Shown piece after piece: positions 24,129 to 32,247 of a stretch of DNA of 64,000 bases. The translations under genes were made by a program, and so were the position numbers. The notes beneath the pieces were generated by a model. The model was not told where the DNA came from. It was given only the letters and a program-made list of their open reading frames with translations, and did not search any database. The DNA is taken from NCBI GenBank assembly GCA_002435755.1, contig DIYH01000008.1, positions 1-64,000 of the forward strand. The letters are read 5' to 3'. Numbering within the stretch: the stretch's first letter is position 1; every line of letters begins with the position of its first letter. This DNA is from Flammeovirgaceae bacterium UBA6059. GTDB taxonomy: Bacteria; Bacteroidota; Bacteroidia; Cytophagales; Cyclobacteriaceae.

Positions 24129-24321
24129 ATCGTAAATAACAATTGCTAAAACAAAATCATGATATAAACTATCAGTACCATTGTCAAGCTGTTGGCACCC
24201 TTTTTCCTGACATCTCAGGAGTACTCAAGTATTATATGCTCAATGCGTACATCTCATTCTTGGAGAGTCTCAGAGGAGGCACTCTCAAAGACCAGCTCAA
24301 GCACCTGTCCACTCAGGCCAA

Positions 24322-24353
24322 AAACCTCCGAAGTTTGGAAGCCTCGGAGGTTT
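24322..24353 (-). terminator. Rho-independent-type terminator of the TonB receptor gene
   Basis: A perfect 10 bp stem (AAACCTCCGA / TCGGAGGTTT, 12-base loop) ends in a T-run when read on the minus strand (GGTTTTTGG). It lies 12 bp beyond the stop of the minus-strand receptor gene. The rest of the 24129-24364 gap shows nothing clear. Confidence 0.85.
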
Positions 24354-24364
24354 GTTGCTCAGCT

Positions 24365-26692
24365 TTAGAACTCCACCCTGTAGCTCAGGTTAGGGAACAT
24401 CCCTAGCTGCTCTTCCAGCATCACTGTATCCTGAGACCGGCTATAGTAGTGATCGAAATAGTTAAGCTTGCCAGTGACATTCTGTACATTGATCGCCACG
24501 ATGGAGGAGAACTTAGGTTTGTTTTTGCGGTAGCTAAGTCCAATATCCATGCGCCAGTAGTTAGGCAGCTTGTAGGCGAAAGGCTGGCTGAAATCGTAGT
24601 AGGTAAATCCCTGGTCCCGCGAACGCTGTAGGTCAATAGGATGAGTACGATTACCACCACTCCAGATCATGCGGCCATTGATCGAAAAGAAGTTGGTCTT
24701 CTTTCTACCTACTCTCCATTCCTTGCCTGCCAGGGCGTTGAATATAAAGTTACCATTAAAGCGGGTGTCATAGGTATTGCCATCCCTCGGGGTGTACTCC
24801 GACTCGTATAGCGAAGTAGTCAGCAGGTAATACAGACCATTGTTCATAAACCGCTCTAGTGAAAGTTCTAGTCCATAGTTGTCGCCAGTACCATCATTTA
24901 CCAGGTCAAAGCTGGTGAATCCGTCCTTACTATTGATTGCACTGAAGGTACGCTGAAAGTCGTTCTCCGCTGTGCTTGGCCAGATTGGCACATCATACAG
25001 ATGCTGATAATAAGCTTCTGCTTTGAACCGAACACCAGGCTTGATCATCTTCTCATATCCCAGGACGACATGTTGCGCTTTGGTCAGCTCCAGGTCTTTG
25101 TTGTTCTGTCGACCAAGAGAATCCTGGGTAAGATAATTTGTGATTGACTCAAGACGGCTGTGAATACCCAGACCAAAGTTGATCGATGAGGTAGGATCTA
25201 CTTTCCACTTCAGGCCTACGCGAGGTTCCAAAGAGTAGTTATTGTTGAGCAGAAGTTGTGAATAGTGCAGGCCAGCATTGAGTATGACGGCCTCTGAGAG
25301 TCGGTGCTGCCACTGGCCATAGCCTTGTACAAAGTGAGTGGTACCATCATCATCGATCTCGGTGATAAACTCATCTCTGAAGTTGAACTCTGAGAAAAGA
25401 TTGTATCCCAGTCGACTACCTATCACACCAGCACGGAAGGTATTGCGACTATTGATCTTCTTATTGAGCAAGAACTGAAGCCTCGTTGCGTCATTGTCAA
25501 AAGTCTCTCTGTTGTACTGCTTAGTGCCCAATGAGTCACTGATGTACTCGTTGGTTGATAGCGATTGAGAGAGTGTTGTCTTCAGGTAGGTGTCAGGGTT
25601 GAAATAGTAGACATGGTTGATACCGTATACACCCATCTTCGTTTGGAAGTTGTCATTGACATACTCTCCAAACTCCTGATCTGCATAGTAGATATCTTCG
25701 CTAGCTCCTCCTACTCCCCAGATGGAGAAGCTACCTGCTTTCTCGGTTGGGAAGTGCATCTTAAAGCTCAAATCCTGGAAGATCACGTCCTCCTGCTCAC
25801 CCAGGATCTCTACACCTATGTTATCAAACAGTGCCAATGTAGAATAGCGATAGTTGATTAGGTAAGAAGATTTGGAGCCTTTCTTAAAAGGCCCCTCTGC
25901 CGCAGCAGCAACTCCCAGGAGTCCAGCTTGGAAAGCATACTCACCTTTATCATAGTTACCCTGTCGCAGGTTGATATCGAAGACACCCGAGAGTGCATTG
26001 CCATACTCTGCGGGAAATGCACCCGTATAGAAGTCCGACCTGCTCATCACATTGTTGCTAAGCATGCTGATACCTCCGGCAGAGCTTCCTTCTTCAGCAA
26101 AGTGATTGGGGTTAAACACTTCCACGCCTTCTATACGCCACAGGAGTCCTCTGGGTGAGTTACCACGAATGACGATCTCATTGAGTACATCATCGCCTCC
26201 ACCCTGCACACCGGGGAGCGAGAGTGCCGCCCGTGCTGGATCGTCAAAGGTAGCCGCATACCTACTCGTCTCTTCGACACTAAAGGAGATGGCACTTACA
26301 CTTGCCATCTCGTTCAGCACCTCACCTTTATTCTGCTCTGCTGCAGTGATCACCACCTCTTCCATAGTCGTAAATGACTCAGTGAGGGTAGCGTCAAGGA
26401 CGACTTCCTTTCCGCTACCCACCAACAACTCGGGGACAATTTTGTCTTCATAGCCAAGAAAAGATATTTTGAGCGTATGCCTGCCTACAGGCACATTAGA
26501 AATCCTGAAGTAACCATCAATATCTGTCGAAGCACCTTTGAGAGGGTCTGTGGTAAGCACAGCGATGGTAGCACCAATTACAGGAGAACCTGATTGGGCA
26601 TCAGTGATCTTTCCTTTGATGGTTTGCTCAAGTTGCTGAGCGTTGATCCATAAAGGGCAATACAGGAGCCCTAAGATTAATAATCGTTTCAT
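24365..26692 (-). CDS. TonB-dependent outer-membrane receptor with carboxypeptidase-like N-terminal domain
   Basis: A 775-residue receptor. After the signal peptide (MKRLLILGLLYCPLWINAQ) comes a CarboxypepD_reg-like Ig domain (about 25-110: GKITDAQSGSPVIGATIAVLTTDPLKGASTDIDGYFRI), then the plug (about 120-230: VVITAAEQNKGEVLNEMASVSAISFSVEETSRYAATFDDPARAALSLPGVQ...IVIRGNSPRGLLWRIEGVEVFNPNHF) and a beta-barrel ending in a phenylalanine (LSYRVEF). No SusD partner follows, so it is not a classical polysaccharide-utilisation pair; the single, stand-alone receptor class is typical for siderophore, metal or peptide-like ligands. The ligand is not predictable here. Confidence 0.92.
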   Translation of the reverse strand: MKRLLILGLLYCPLWINAQQLEQTIKGKITDAQSGSPVIGATIAVLTTDPLKGASTDIDGYFRISNVPVGRHTLKISFLGYEDKIVPELLVGSGKEVVLDATLTESFTTMEEVVITAAEQNKGEVLNEMASVSAISFSVEETSRYAATFDDPARAALSLPGVQGGGDDVLNEIVIRGNSPRGLLWRIEGVEVFNPNHFAEEGSSAGGISMLSNNVMSRSDFYTGAFPAEYGNALSGVFDINLRQGNYDKGEYAFQAGLLGVAAAAEGPFKKGSKSSYLINYRYSTLALFDNIGVEILGEQEDVIFQDLSFKMHFPTEKAGSFSIWGVGGASEDIYYADQEFGEYVNDNFQTKMGVYGINHVYYFNPDTYLKTTLSQSLSTNEYISDSLGTKQYNRETFDNDATRLQFLLNKKINSRNTFRAGVIGSRLGYNLFSEFNFRDEFITEIDDDGTTHFVQGYGQWQHRLSEAVILNAGLHYSQLLLNNNYSLEPRVGLKWKVDPTSSINFGLGIHSRLESITNYLTQDSLGRQNNKDLELTKAQHVVLGYEKMIKPGVRFKAEAYYQHLYDVPIWPSTAENDFQRTFSAINSKDGFTSFDLVNDGTGDNYGLELSLERFMNNGLYYLLTTSLYESEYTPRDGNTYDTRFNGNFIFNALAGKEWRVGRKKTNFFSINGRMIWSGGNRTHPIDLQRSRDQGFTYYDFSQPFAYKLPNYWRMDIGLSYRKNKPKFSSIVAINVQNVTGKLNYFDHYYSRSQDTVMLEEQLGMFPNLSYRVEF

Positions 26693-26892
26693 GTCAGTGT
26701 TTGAGTTTTTGATCTAAAAAAAGTCCGCGTGATTACGGAGATGTTTGAGCTAAGGACATTACAACCTTTCAGGGGTTACCTTTGCAAAGATTTTTTTATT
26801 TCAGTGGGTGCTTTTTTCCACTTATCAGAATAATGAAATAAACATTAACCTTTTGCAAATCAGGGCGTTATTCAACTCTGGAAACTTAACAT

Positions 26893-27732
26893 ATGACACC
26901 ACCTTATTTTACCAGATCACCTCAGCACCAGGTAAGGCTGACCCGACGCTTGCAGCGTGATATGGAGCTTGCGGAGGCGCGCTCCTGGTATGAATTTTAC
27001 GAGGCGTTAGGTGAAAAAAATGATGTCGGGCCGTTCAGGGATGTACTGGTAGCCAGCATACCTGAAATCGACAAACTGATCTTCAACAGGGTCGTGGGAT
27101 TAGGCATGGGTTCCATGGTTTTAGACAGTAAGATTGAGGACCTGATCACCTATTATGAGGGAAGAGGGGTCAAGCGATTCATGGTCCAATTGAGCCCATT
27201 TGTCATACCTGACAATACGGATTTGATGCTCAAGCGACGAAGGTTTGTTTACCAGAACGACTGGGCAAAGCTCATCTGGCGTGTGACAGACCAGATTGAA
27301 GAGATCAAGGTATCATGTGAGATCACACAAGTAAAAGAAGGCGAAGAAGACCTCTATGCAGATGTCATGCTCGAAGCGCTAGACTGGTCAGATCTACTAA
27401 GACCTGCTTTGAAAAACAGCATCCACAAGGAAGGCTTCTTCCACTATCTCGCCTGGGCAGACGGCAAAGCCATAGCGGGAGGCTCTACGTTTATCACCAA
27501 GAGCTTTGCTACACTGAAACTGGGAGCAACCATACCTGCCTACCGGAAAAATGGCATCCATCAACTGCTGCTGCAACGAAAAATAAAGGATGCCATGGAC
27601 ATGGGATGCGAGTGGATCACTGCAGAAACCGCGCATATGGCAGATGGCAGTACCAACTCTGCCAACAGAAACCTTAGGCGAATGGGCTTTACTGAAGCCT
27701 ATAAGAGAAGCAACTACGTCTATACATTCTGA
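26893..27732 (+). CDS. GNAT family acetyltransferase with extra N-terminal domain
   Basis: A 279-residue protein. Residues 1-140 form a degenerate domain (MELAEARSWYEFYEALGE..., VVGLGMGSMVLDSKIEDLITYYEGRGVKRFMVQLSPF) and residues 150-279 a GNAT domain with FFHYLAWADGKAIAGGSTFITKSFATLKLGATIPAYRKNGIHQLLLQRKI, where YRKNGIH occupies the acetyl-CoA pyrophosphate loop, and a C-terminal strand RRMGFTEAYKRSNYVYTF. Two-domain GNATs of this sort occur in many bacteria with unknown substrates. It is divergent from the TonB receptor across a 200 bp gap. Confidence 0.8.
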   Translation: MTPPYFTRSPQHQVRLTRRLQRDMELAEARSWYEFYEALGEKNDVGPFRDVLVASIPEIDKLIFNRVVGLGMGSMVLDSKIEDLITYYEGRGVKRFMVQLSPFVIPDNTDLMLKRRRFVYQNDWAKLIWRVTDQIEEIKVSCEITQVKEGEEDLYADVMLEALDWSDLLRPALKNSIHKEGFFHYLAWADGKAIAGGSTFITKSFATLKLGATIPAYRKNGIHQLLLQRKIKDAMDMGCEWITAETAHMADGSTNSANRNLRRMGFTEAYKRSNYVYTF

Positions 27733-27737
27733 TCAGG

Positions 27738-27959
27738 CTATTTCAGCGCCTTGAAAGTACGCATCAAGCCTACTACGGCTATGACCGTCCCAAGTACCAA
27801 AGAAGCATAGAACCATGGCTCGCTCATGGTGTAGGAGCCAGATAGCTCATTTTGGATCATTTTGCCTACACCAGCTTTAGGTGAGTGAGTGGAAGCCCAG
27901 TAGAGGATGAAGGCACCTATGGCAACCATAATGAGGCTGGGAACTAGTGATTTTTTCAT
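27738..27959 (-). CDS. Small membrane protein, DUF3185-like
   Basis: A 73-residue protein with two transmembrane helices (LVPSLIMVAIGAFILYWAST and FYASLVLGTVIAVVGLMRTF) linked by a short loop. Length and pattern match the DUF3185 family, which has no known role. Its start overlaps the stop of the upstream gene by 4 bp (ATGA), so the two are translationally coupled. Confidence 0.75.
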   Translation of the reverse strand: MKKSLVPSLIMVAIGAFILYWASTHSPKAGVGKMIQNELSGSYTMSEPWFYASLVLGTVIAVVGLMRTFKALK

Positions 27960-29131
27960 GGTGTATTGGTTTTATAAAAAGGGATTTCGGCGTACCGAAT
28001 AGTATCTTGGGGAAGTATCAATTTGACTTTGAGTTCGTTCAATCCTTCCGGTAGGCTTTTAATGTTAAGCCAGGTGATCAGACCTTTTTGCTGGTTAGCT
28101 TGCCGAAAATGAAATTTGTACTTGACATCAGACAGCACAGAATCTCCCAGAGATAACTGATAAGCTCCTTCAAGACAATCAAGGGCGTTAGCAGCCCCAA
28201 TCTTCCAGCGCTCCTCTGCCAAATCAAATCCACATTTGGCTACAATATCTTCTTCATGATCCGGACTCATGGCCACAAACACACGAAGCACATCACCCTC
28301 AATGATATCCGAAGGGATCTGAGCGCGAAAGGAGTAAAACTCATCATCCATATCTTCGTAGTAGCCACTGTAAGCACCCTCCGCCATGGTCGAAAAATAA
28401 AGCGAAACTTTGCTATTTTCCACGTCGACCCGATCCGTCTTATAAAACCGATCAGCTAACACAAAATTGGCCACAATAAATAAAGTCATCACTACCATGA
28501 ATATCCAACGATTGGCGTGTGAAGCCCATGCGTAGTAGATAGGACGATAAAGGAAGGACAATGAAATGACTCTTACCAATCTGGAAAATGGAAGATAGAC
28601 CCTGCTGAATACAGGGATCTTCTTGACCAGACCAAAAGTCAGATAATCGATCGTTACTATAAGAGCAATGATCAAAATGACGATAGAGTAAGCATCCCAA
28701 TACGGATCTATTATTTTATAAACGCCCAAAAAATCAAATAAAAAGTAAGGAACTCCCAATAGACAAAACAGAAAAGCATAGGCCCCTATTACTGACATAA
28801 ACAGAAGAAATGAGATAGAGAATATGCTGCTGCATATTTTCTCCCATCTGATGATGAGGTCATTAATACCTGAGATGCGGTCTACTTCCTTGTCAAACTC
28901 CTTGGCAAACTTAAGACGGTCTTTATTGATTCCGTTAGGCAGTACAAAACTCAATCCAACCAACCCTATCCAAATACCTCTAGTGATCAAGTGAATGATC
29001 AGGCCCAAAACCAGCCAGAAAACACTCACCTTCATAATAGACACGAAGTTGTCAACATTGCTATACCTGTTAGTGATCTCTCTCTTTACAAAAAGTAAGA
29101 GCTCATCGAGCAGGTCAGGCACCTGGAGCAA
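27956..29131 (-). CDS. Hypothetical multi-pass membrane protein, start uncertain
   Basis: A protein of at least 391 residues with membrane segments at about 30-75, 105-145, 150-170 and 210-235, and a C-terminal soluble, probably extracytoplasmic domain. TTG 29131 is the first ordinary start codon in frame, but the frame stays open for 43 more codons up to 29260 and the extra sequence (KIPDWLKDIQLKSWEPEILISGIVLFG) is amphipathic then hydrophobic and looks like real coding. That extension contains no ATG, GTG or TTG, so either a rare start is used or a small frameshift has removed the start. No named domain is recognised. Confidence 0.65.
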   Translation of the reverse strand: MLQVPDLLDELLLFVKREITNRYSNVDNFVSIMKVSVFWLVLGLIIHLITRGIWIGLVGLSFVLPNGINKDRLKFAKEFDKEVDRISGINDLIIRWEKICSSIFSISFLLFMSVIGAYAFLFCLLGVPYFLFDFLGVYKIIDPYWDAYSIVILIIALIVTIDYLTFGLVKKIPVFSRVYLPFSRLVRVISLSFLYRPIYYAWASHANRWIFMVVMTLFIVANFVLADRFYKTDRVDVENSKVSLYFSTMAEGAYSGYYEDMDDEFYSFRAQIPSDIIEGDVLRVFVAMSPDHEEDIVAKCGFDLAEERWKIGAANALDCLEGAYQLSLGDSVLSDVKYKFHFRQANQQKGLITWLNIKSLPEGLNELKVKLILPQDTIRYAEIPFYKTNTP

Positions 29132-29283
29132 ACCAAAAAGTACAATACCAGATATGAGTATCTCAGGCTCCCAGCTCTTGAGCTGAATATCCTTAAGCCA
29201 GTCGGGGATTTTGGACTGATCTTCTTCTGAACTATTTTGAGGTTCGATAGCTTGAGTAGTTTAACGCCTGAATTTAGATAAAT

Positions 29284-29562
29284 ATGGAAGTAAAGCAAGA
29301 AGATAACGGCTCCAAGGGGAGCTTTTACATTGGAGACATCAAAGACAAAACTGCGGAAATGACCTACACCTGGGCGGGTACTGATCGCATCATTATTGAT
29401 CATACAGAGGTATCCGATGAACTCCGGGGTACAGGGGCCGGCAAACAAATGGTCGAAAAGGCCGTGACCTTTGCCAGGGAAAAGAAGATTGCTATCATCC
29501 CTTTGTGTCCATTTGCCAAGTCTGTGTTTGACAAAAATGAAAGTCTTCGCGACGTACTATAG
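29284..29562 (+). CDS. Small GNAT-like (YidJ/PF14542-type) acetyltransferase, copy 1
   Basis: A 92-residue mini-GNAT: GSFYIGDIKDKTAEMTYTWAGTDRIIIDHTEVSDELRGTGAGKQMVEKAVTFAREKKIAIIPLCPFAKSVFDKN. The acetyl-CoA loop is LRGTGAGK and the C-terminal CPFAK is the family signature. These one-domain proteins are common and mostly of unknown substrate. The next gene, 6 bp downstream, is a diverged paralogue, so the two form an operon made by tandem duplication. Confidence 0.88.
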   Translation: MEVKQEDNGSKGSFYIGDIKDKTAEMTYTWAGTDRIIIDHTEVSDELRGTGAGKQMVEKAVTFAREKKIAIIPLCPFAKSVFDKNESLRDVL

Positions 29563-29568
29563 CCCACT

Positions 29569-29871
29569 ATGGATAGCATGACCGTCTTCAATCCTGAGAA
29601 TACCTGCTTTGAGTTATTTGTCTATGGTGAGCGCGCCTACATCGAATGCAAGCAAAAAACGGATACGATCTATATGGTCCATACCATCGTACCCGAATCA
29701 CTTCGTGGCAACAAGATCGGAGAAATGCTTGTACAAGAGGCACTCGACATCTGTCAGAAAGAAGGCTGGAAGGTAGTCCCGCTTTGTCCTTTTGTGTTGG
29801 CCTACCTGAAGGAGCACGAGGAATATCAATCACTTCTGAGAGAGAAGGATAGGGAGAAGTATTTGGGATAA
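29569..29871 (+). CDS. Small GNAT-like (YidJ/PF14542-type) acetyltransferase, copy 2
   Basis: A 100-residue paralogue of the preceding gene, with the loop LRGNKIGE instead of LRGTGAGK and the signature CPFVLAYLKEH. The acetyl-CoA loop has lost the usual glycine, so activity may be altered. It is separated from copy 1 by 6 bp and has a longer, charged C-terminus. Confidence 0.85.
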   Translation: MDSMTVFNPENTCFELFVYGERAYIECKQKTDTIYMVHTIVPESLRGNKIGEMLVQEALDICQKEGWKVVPLCPFVLAYLKEHEEYQSLLREKDREKYLG

Positions 29872-30001
29872 GCTACTCTTGCATACTTCGACTTTTAGCT
29901 TGTGAATTACCAATCTCAATAGAAACTTAAACCCTCGTAGGACCACTCTCTTGCAGTCGCGATCACTTGCACCCTCCTCTCCAATTCGCTAACTTCAACT
30001 T

Positions 30002-30424
30002 ATGAGCAAGACCAAAGAATATACCAACGGAGAAGTAACAGTGGTATGGCAAGCAGAGAAATGTATCCATTCGGAGAAGTGTTGGAAAGGACTACCAGGT
30101 GTTTTTGATCCGAACGCCAGGCCCTGGGTCAATACGAATGGAGCCACGACTGACGAGATAGTAGCTCAGGTCAGCAAGTGTCCGTCTGGTGCGCTTAGTA
30201 CCTACATGAACGATGAGGATAAAAGTAATGAGCCGATCCAAAGTGAGCAAATAGTGGAGATAGCCAAAAACGGTCCGCTCATGGTGTATGGAAACATCAC
30301 TGTAAAGCATCCTGATGGTACTCGCACGACTCAGCACAATGTGACTGCCTTTTGTAGATGTGGTGCCTCATCGAATAAGCCATACTGTGATGGTTCTCAT
30401 AAAAAAGTAGGGTTTGAAGGATAG
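30002..30424 (+). CDS. Iron-sulfur protein: Fer4_19 domain plus CDGSH domain
   Basis: A 140-residue fusion. Residues 1-70 are a divergent ferredoxin-like Fer4_19 domain (EKCIHSEKCWKGLPGVFDP...VSKCPSGAL), and residues 75-140 a CDGSH/mitoNEET-type domain with the 2Fe-2S binding set C-x-C near FCRCGASSNKPYCDGSHKK (three Cys and one His). Such proteins are cytosolic redox or iron-sulfur handling proteins of unsettled function. The gene stands alone between the GNAT pair and a sigma-factor operon. Confidence 0.93.
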   Translation: MSKTKEYTNGEVTVVWQAEKCIHSEKCWKGLPGVFDPNARPWVNTNGATTDEIVAQVSKCPSGALSTYMNDEDKSNEPIQSEQIVEIAKNGPLMVYGNITVKHPDGTRTTQHNVTAFCRCGASSNKPYCDGSHKKVGFEG

Positions 30425-30507
30425 TCACTATAGCTGATCACACCTTCGCCCTCTCAGTCGTCCCTCTTTTTTCACGATAGTGTAATAAACCCTCGCTCGC
30501 GACTACT

Positions 30508-30528
30508 AATGGTGATGGAAACACCAAA
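30508..30528 (+). repeat. Degenerate REP-like hairpin before the sigma factor gene
   Basis: TGGTG (30510-30514) pairs with CACCA (30522-30526), and the flanks resemble the RAYT-associated palindrome (TTGGTG-N-CACCAA). It lies only 7 bp before the ATG of the sigma-factor gene, where a hairpin could affect translation. Relation to the RAYT family is tentative. Confidence 0.35.
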
Positions 30529-30534
30529 CGACGG

Positions 30535-31023
30535 ATGAGCTCAGAGGAATTCTTCAAGACATTTATCAAGGACCAGACGGGGATCATCACCAAGATCTGT
30601 CGTGCTTACACCGACAATGAAGATGATTTTCAAGACTTCTTCCAGGAAGTCGCCTTACAACTTTGGAGGTCTTACCAGAATTTCAACCACAACTCTAAGG
30701 TTTCTACCTGGGTATACCGCGTTACGCTTAACGTTTGTCTTACCCACTTCAACAAACAGAAGAGGAAAGTCAGCACTGTAACTCTGGATCAAATCCATTT
30801 TGAGCCGGAAGGCTATGATGACCAGAAGAAAGAACAGGTAGACTTACTCTATCGATCCATCAGACAGCTGAGAGAAATCGATAGGGCCATTATACTGCTC
30901 TACCTCGAAGAAAAAAGCTACAAGGAAATGGCTGAAATACTGGGTATGACGGTAACCAACGTTGGAGCCAAAATCAACAGGATCAAAACACAACTCAAAA
31001 CAATCATCGATGGGCAAAATTAA
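30535..31023 (+). CDS. ECF-type RNA polymerase sigma factor
   Basis: A 162-residue sigma-70 family factor: region 2 (residues about 15-80: ITKICRAYTDNEDDFQDFFQEVALQLWRSYQNFNHNSKVSTWVYRVTLNVCLTHF) and region 4 (about 105-155: LREIDRAIILLYLEEKSYKEMAEILGMTVTNVGAKINRIKTQLK) with the HTH 'YKEMAEILGMTVTNVGAKINR'. The following membrane-protein gene starts inside its last codons (31010), so the two are coupled; that gene may encode the matching anti-sigma factor or its target. Confidence 0.93.
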   Translation: MSSEEFFKTFIKDQTGIITKICRAYTDNEDDFQDFFQEVALQLWRSYQNFNHNSKVSTWVYRVTLNVCLTHFNKQKRKVSTVTLDQIHFEPEGYDDQKKEQVDLLYRSIRQLREIDRAIILLYLEEKSYKEMAEILGMTVTNVGAKINRIKTQLKTIIDGQN

Positions 31024-31606
31024 TATAGAAGAGGTGTGGAAAAATCAGCCTGAAGAACAGGCTACTCTTCAAGATGAGGAAATCAACAACATTCGCATGA
31101 GGAAGTCGCAAGGCTTTCTTGAAAAGCTACAAAAGAACGCCCGACTCGAGCATTATATGAATATCGGGGTATCGGTATTAGCAACAAGTGGATTGCTTAT
31201 CGCGCAGAAATGGATATCGGCTGTGACCGCAATTGCACTCTTCTTGATCCTGATATTTTATTACTATAACCTATACAAAGAGCTTTGGCGGCTAACACCT
31301 ACAGCCGATGTTCACGAGTTTCTCAAGATACTCAGGGATAAGATGAAGACTTTCATGCAAAGATATTATGCGGGCTTGTTCTTCGTGATGCCCGTCTCTA
31401 TGACTGCCGGCTTTTGGCTCGCATCAGGTGGAGAGCCGGATTGGGAAAAGTATAATTCTCCTGAAACAATCGGCCTGGTTGGGTTAATATTTGCTTTTGC
31501 TTTTTCGATGGCCTATTTCATGGTTGACTTGATGTACGGCCGTACTTACAAAAAGCTCAAAAAGTTGCTTTCTGAGCTGGACGCACCAGAGGAATCAAAC
31601 CAATAG
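31010..31606 (+). CDS. Membrane protein coupled to ECF sigma factor, possible anti-sigma
   Basis: The ATG at 31010 (MGKINIEEVWKNQ) overlaps the sigma-factor gene by 14 bp and is preferred over the longer frame. The 198-residue product has a soluble cytoplasmic N-terminal part (about 45 residues, helical), two close membrane segments (VSVLATSGLLIAQKWISAVTAIALFLILIFYYY), then two more (GLFFVMPVSMTAGFWLA, IGLVGLIFAFAFSMAYFMV). The N-terminal placement before the membrane and the overlap with the sigma gene suit an anti-sigma factor, but no known anti-sigma domain is recognised. Confidence 0.75.
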   Translation: MGKINIEEVWKNQPEEQATLQDEEINNIRMRKSQGFLEKLQKNARLEHYMNIGVSVLATSGLLIAQKWISAVTAIALFLILIFYYYNLYKELWRLTPTADVHEFLKILRDKMKTFMQRYYAGLFFVMPVSMTAGFWLASGGEPDWEKYNSPETIGLVGLIFAFAFSMAYFMVDLMYGRTYKKLKKLLSELDAPEESNQ

Positions 31607-31627
31607 GATGAGTCCAAGTCACTTTGG

Positions 31628-32017
31628 ATGGCCAAAGCGATATACTACCTTTCGGAAAAAATGGACAAGGCATCCAAATCCATACTTTATTTCGGAATCT
31701 ACATTCTGGGCACTGGCTTGACTCTGTTGCTGACACCTCAGTTGCTTCTGAATTTTCTGATGATCGATGTATTACCTAACATCTGGATACAGCTATTGGG
31801 TCTCGCACTTGCAGCTCTCGGATACTACTATATCAAAGCGGCAAAAGACGGTAATACAGACTTTTATCGTGGTACTATACCTGTCCGGATAGGGCAATTC
31901 ATTGTTGTTGTCATATTGGTTTTAGTCCATAAAGGCCCTTACGTTCTCATCGCCGTTTCGACGATTGAAGCCTTAGCAGGAATCATCACGTACCATCTGC
32001 TATCCAAGTCTCATTAA
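31628..32017 (+). CDS. Small four-helix membrane protein
   Basis: A 129-residue protein with four hydrophobic segments (ILYFGIYILGTGLTLLLTPQL, IWIQLLGLALAALGYYYI, IGQFIVVVILVLVHKGP, YVLIAVSTIEALAGIITYHLL). The ATG at 31661 (MDKASKSILYF) is an equally good start. It lies 21 bp after the possible anti-sigma gene, so it probably belongs to the sigma-factor operon. The gap behind it (32018-32247) shows no gene. Confidence 0.65.
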   Translation: MAKAIYYLSEKMDKASKSILYFGIYILGTGLTLLLTPQLLLNFLMIDVLPNIWIQLLGLALAALGYYYIKAAKDGNTDFYRGTIPVRIGQFIVVVILVLVHKGPYVLIAVSTIEALAGIITYHLLSKSH

Positions 32018-32247
32018 TAGACCTGATTATTGTAGCATTTGGCTGATGATAATGATGACAACCAAGACCACAATCTGTAGGAAAAACTCGAAATCTCGCT
32101 TAAACTTTAACTTTTGACTGACTTTCATAGGCGTTTTGGTCATTCCATCCGCCGGTTGTCTTTACTCTCTAAAAGGATCAACATTTGACATATTCCTTAA
32201 TCCTTTTTGGCTATGTTTATTTGGTGAAAGTACATAAAACAATTGTC

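Noticed and set aside
18747..24364. Phage or integrative-element origin of the 19-24 kb region
   Set aside because: No phage structural gene, recombinase or tRNA-type attachment site is visible, and the matching boundary sequences fit a cassette array better.
24143..24406. Plus-strand frame of 87 codons after the GNAT gene
   Set aside because: It starts without an ATG, runs through the receptor's terminator hairpin and into the 3' end of the TonB receptor gene on the other strand; no domain or signal is seen.
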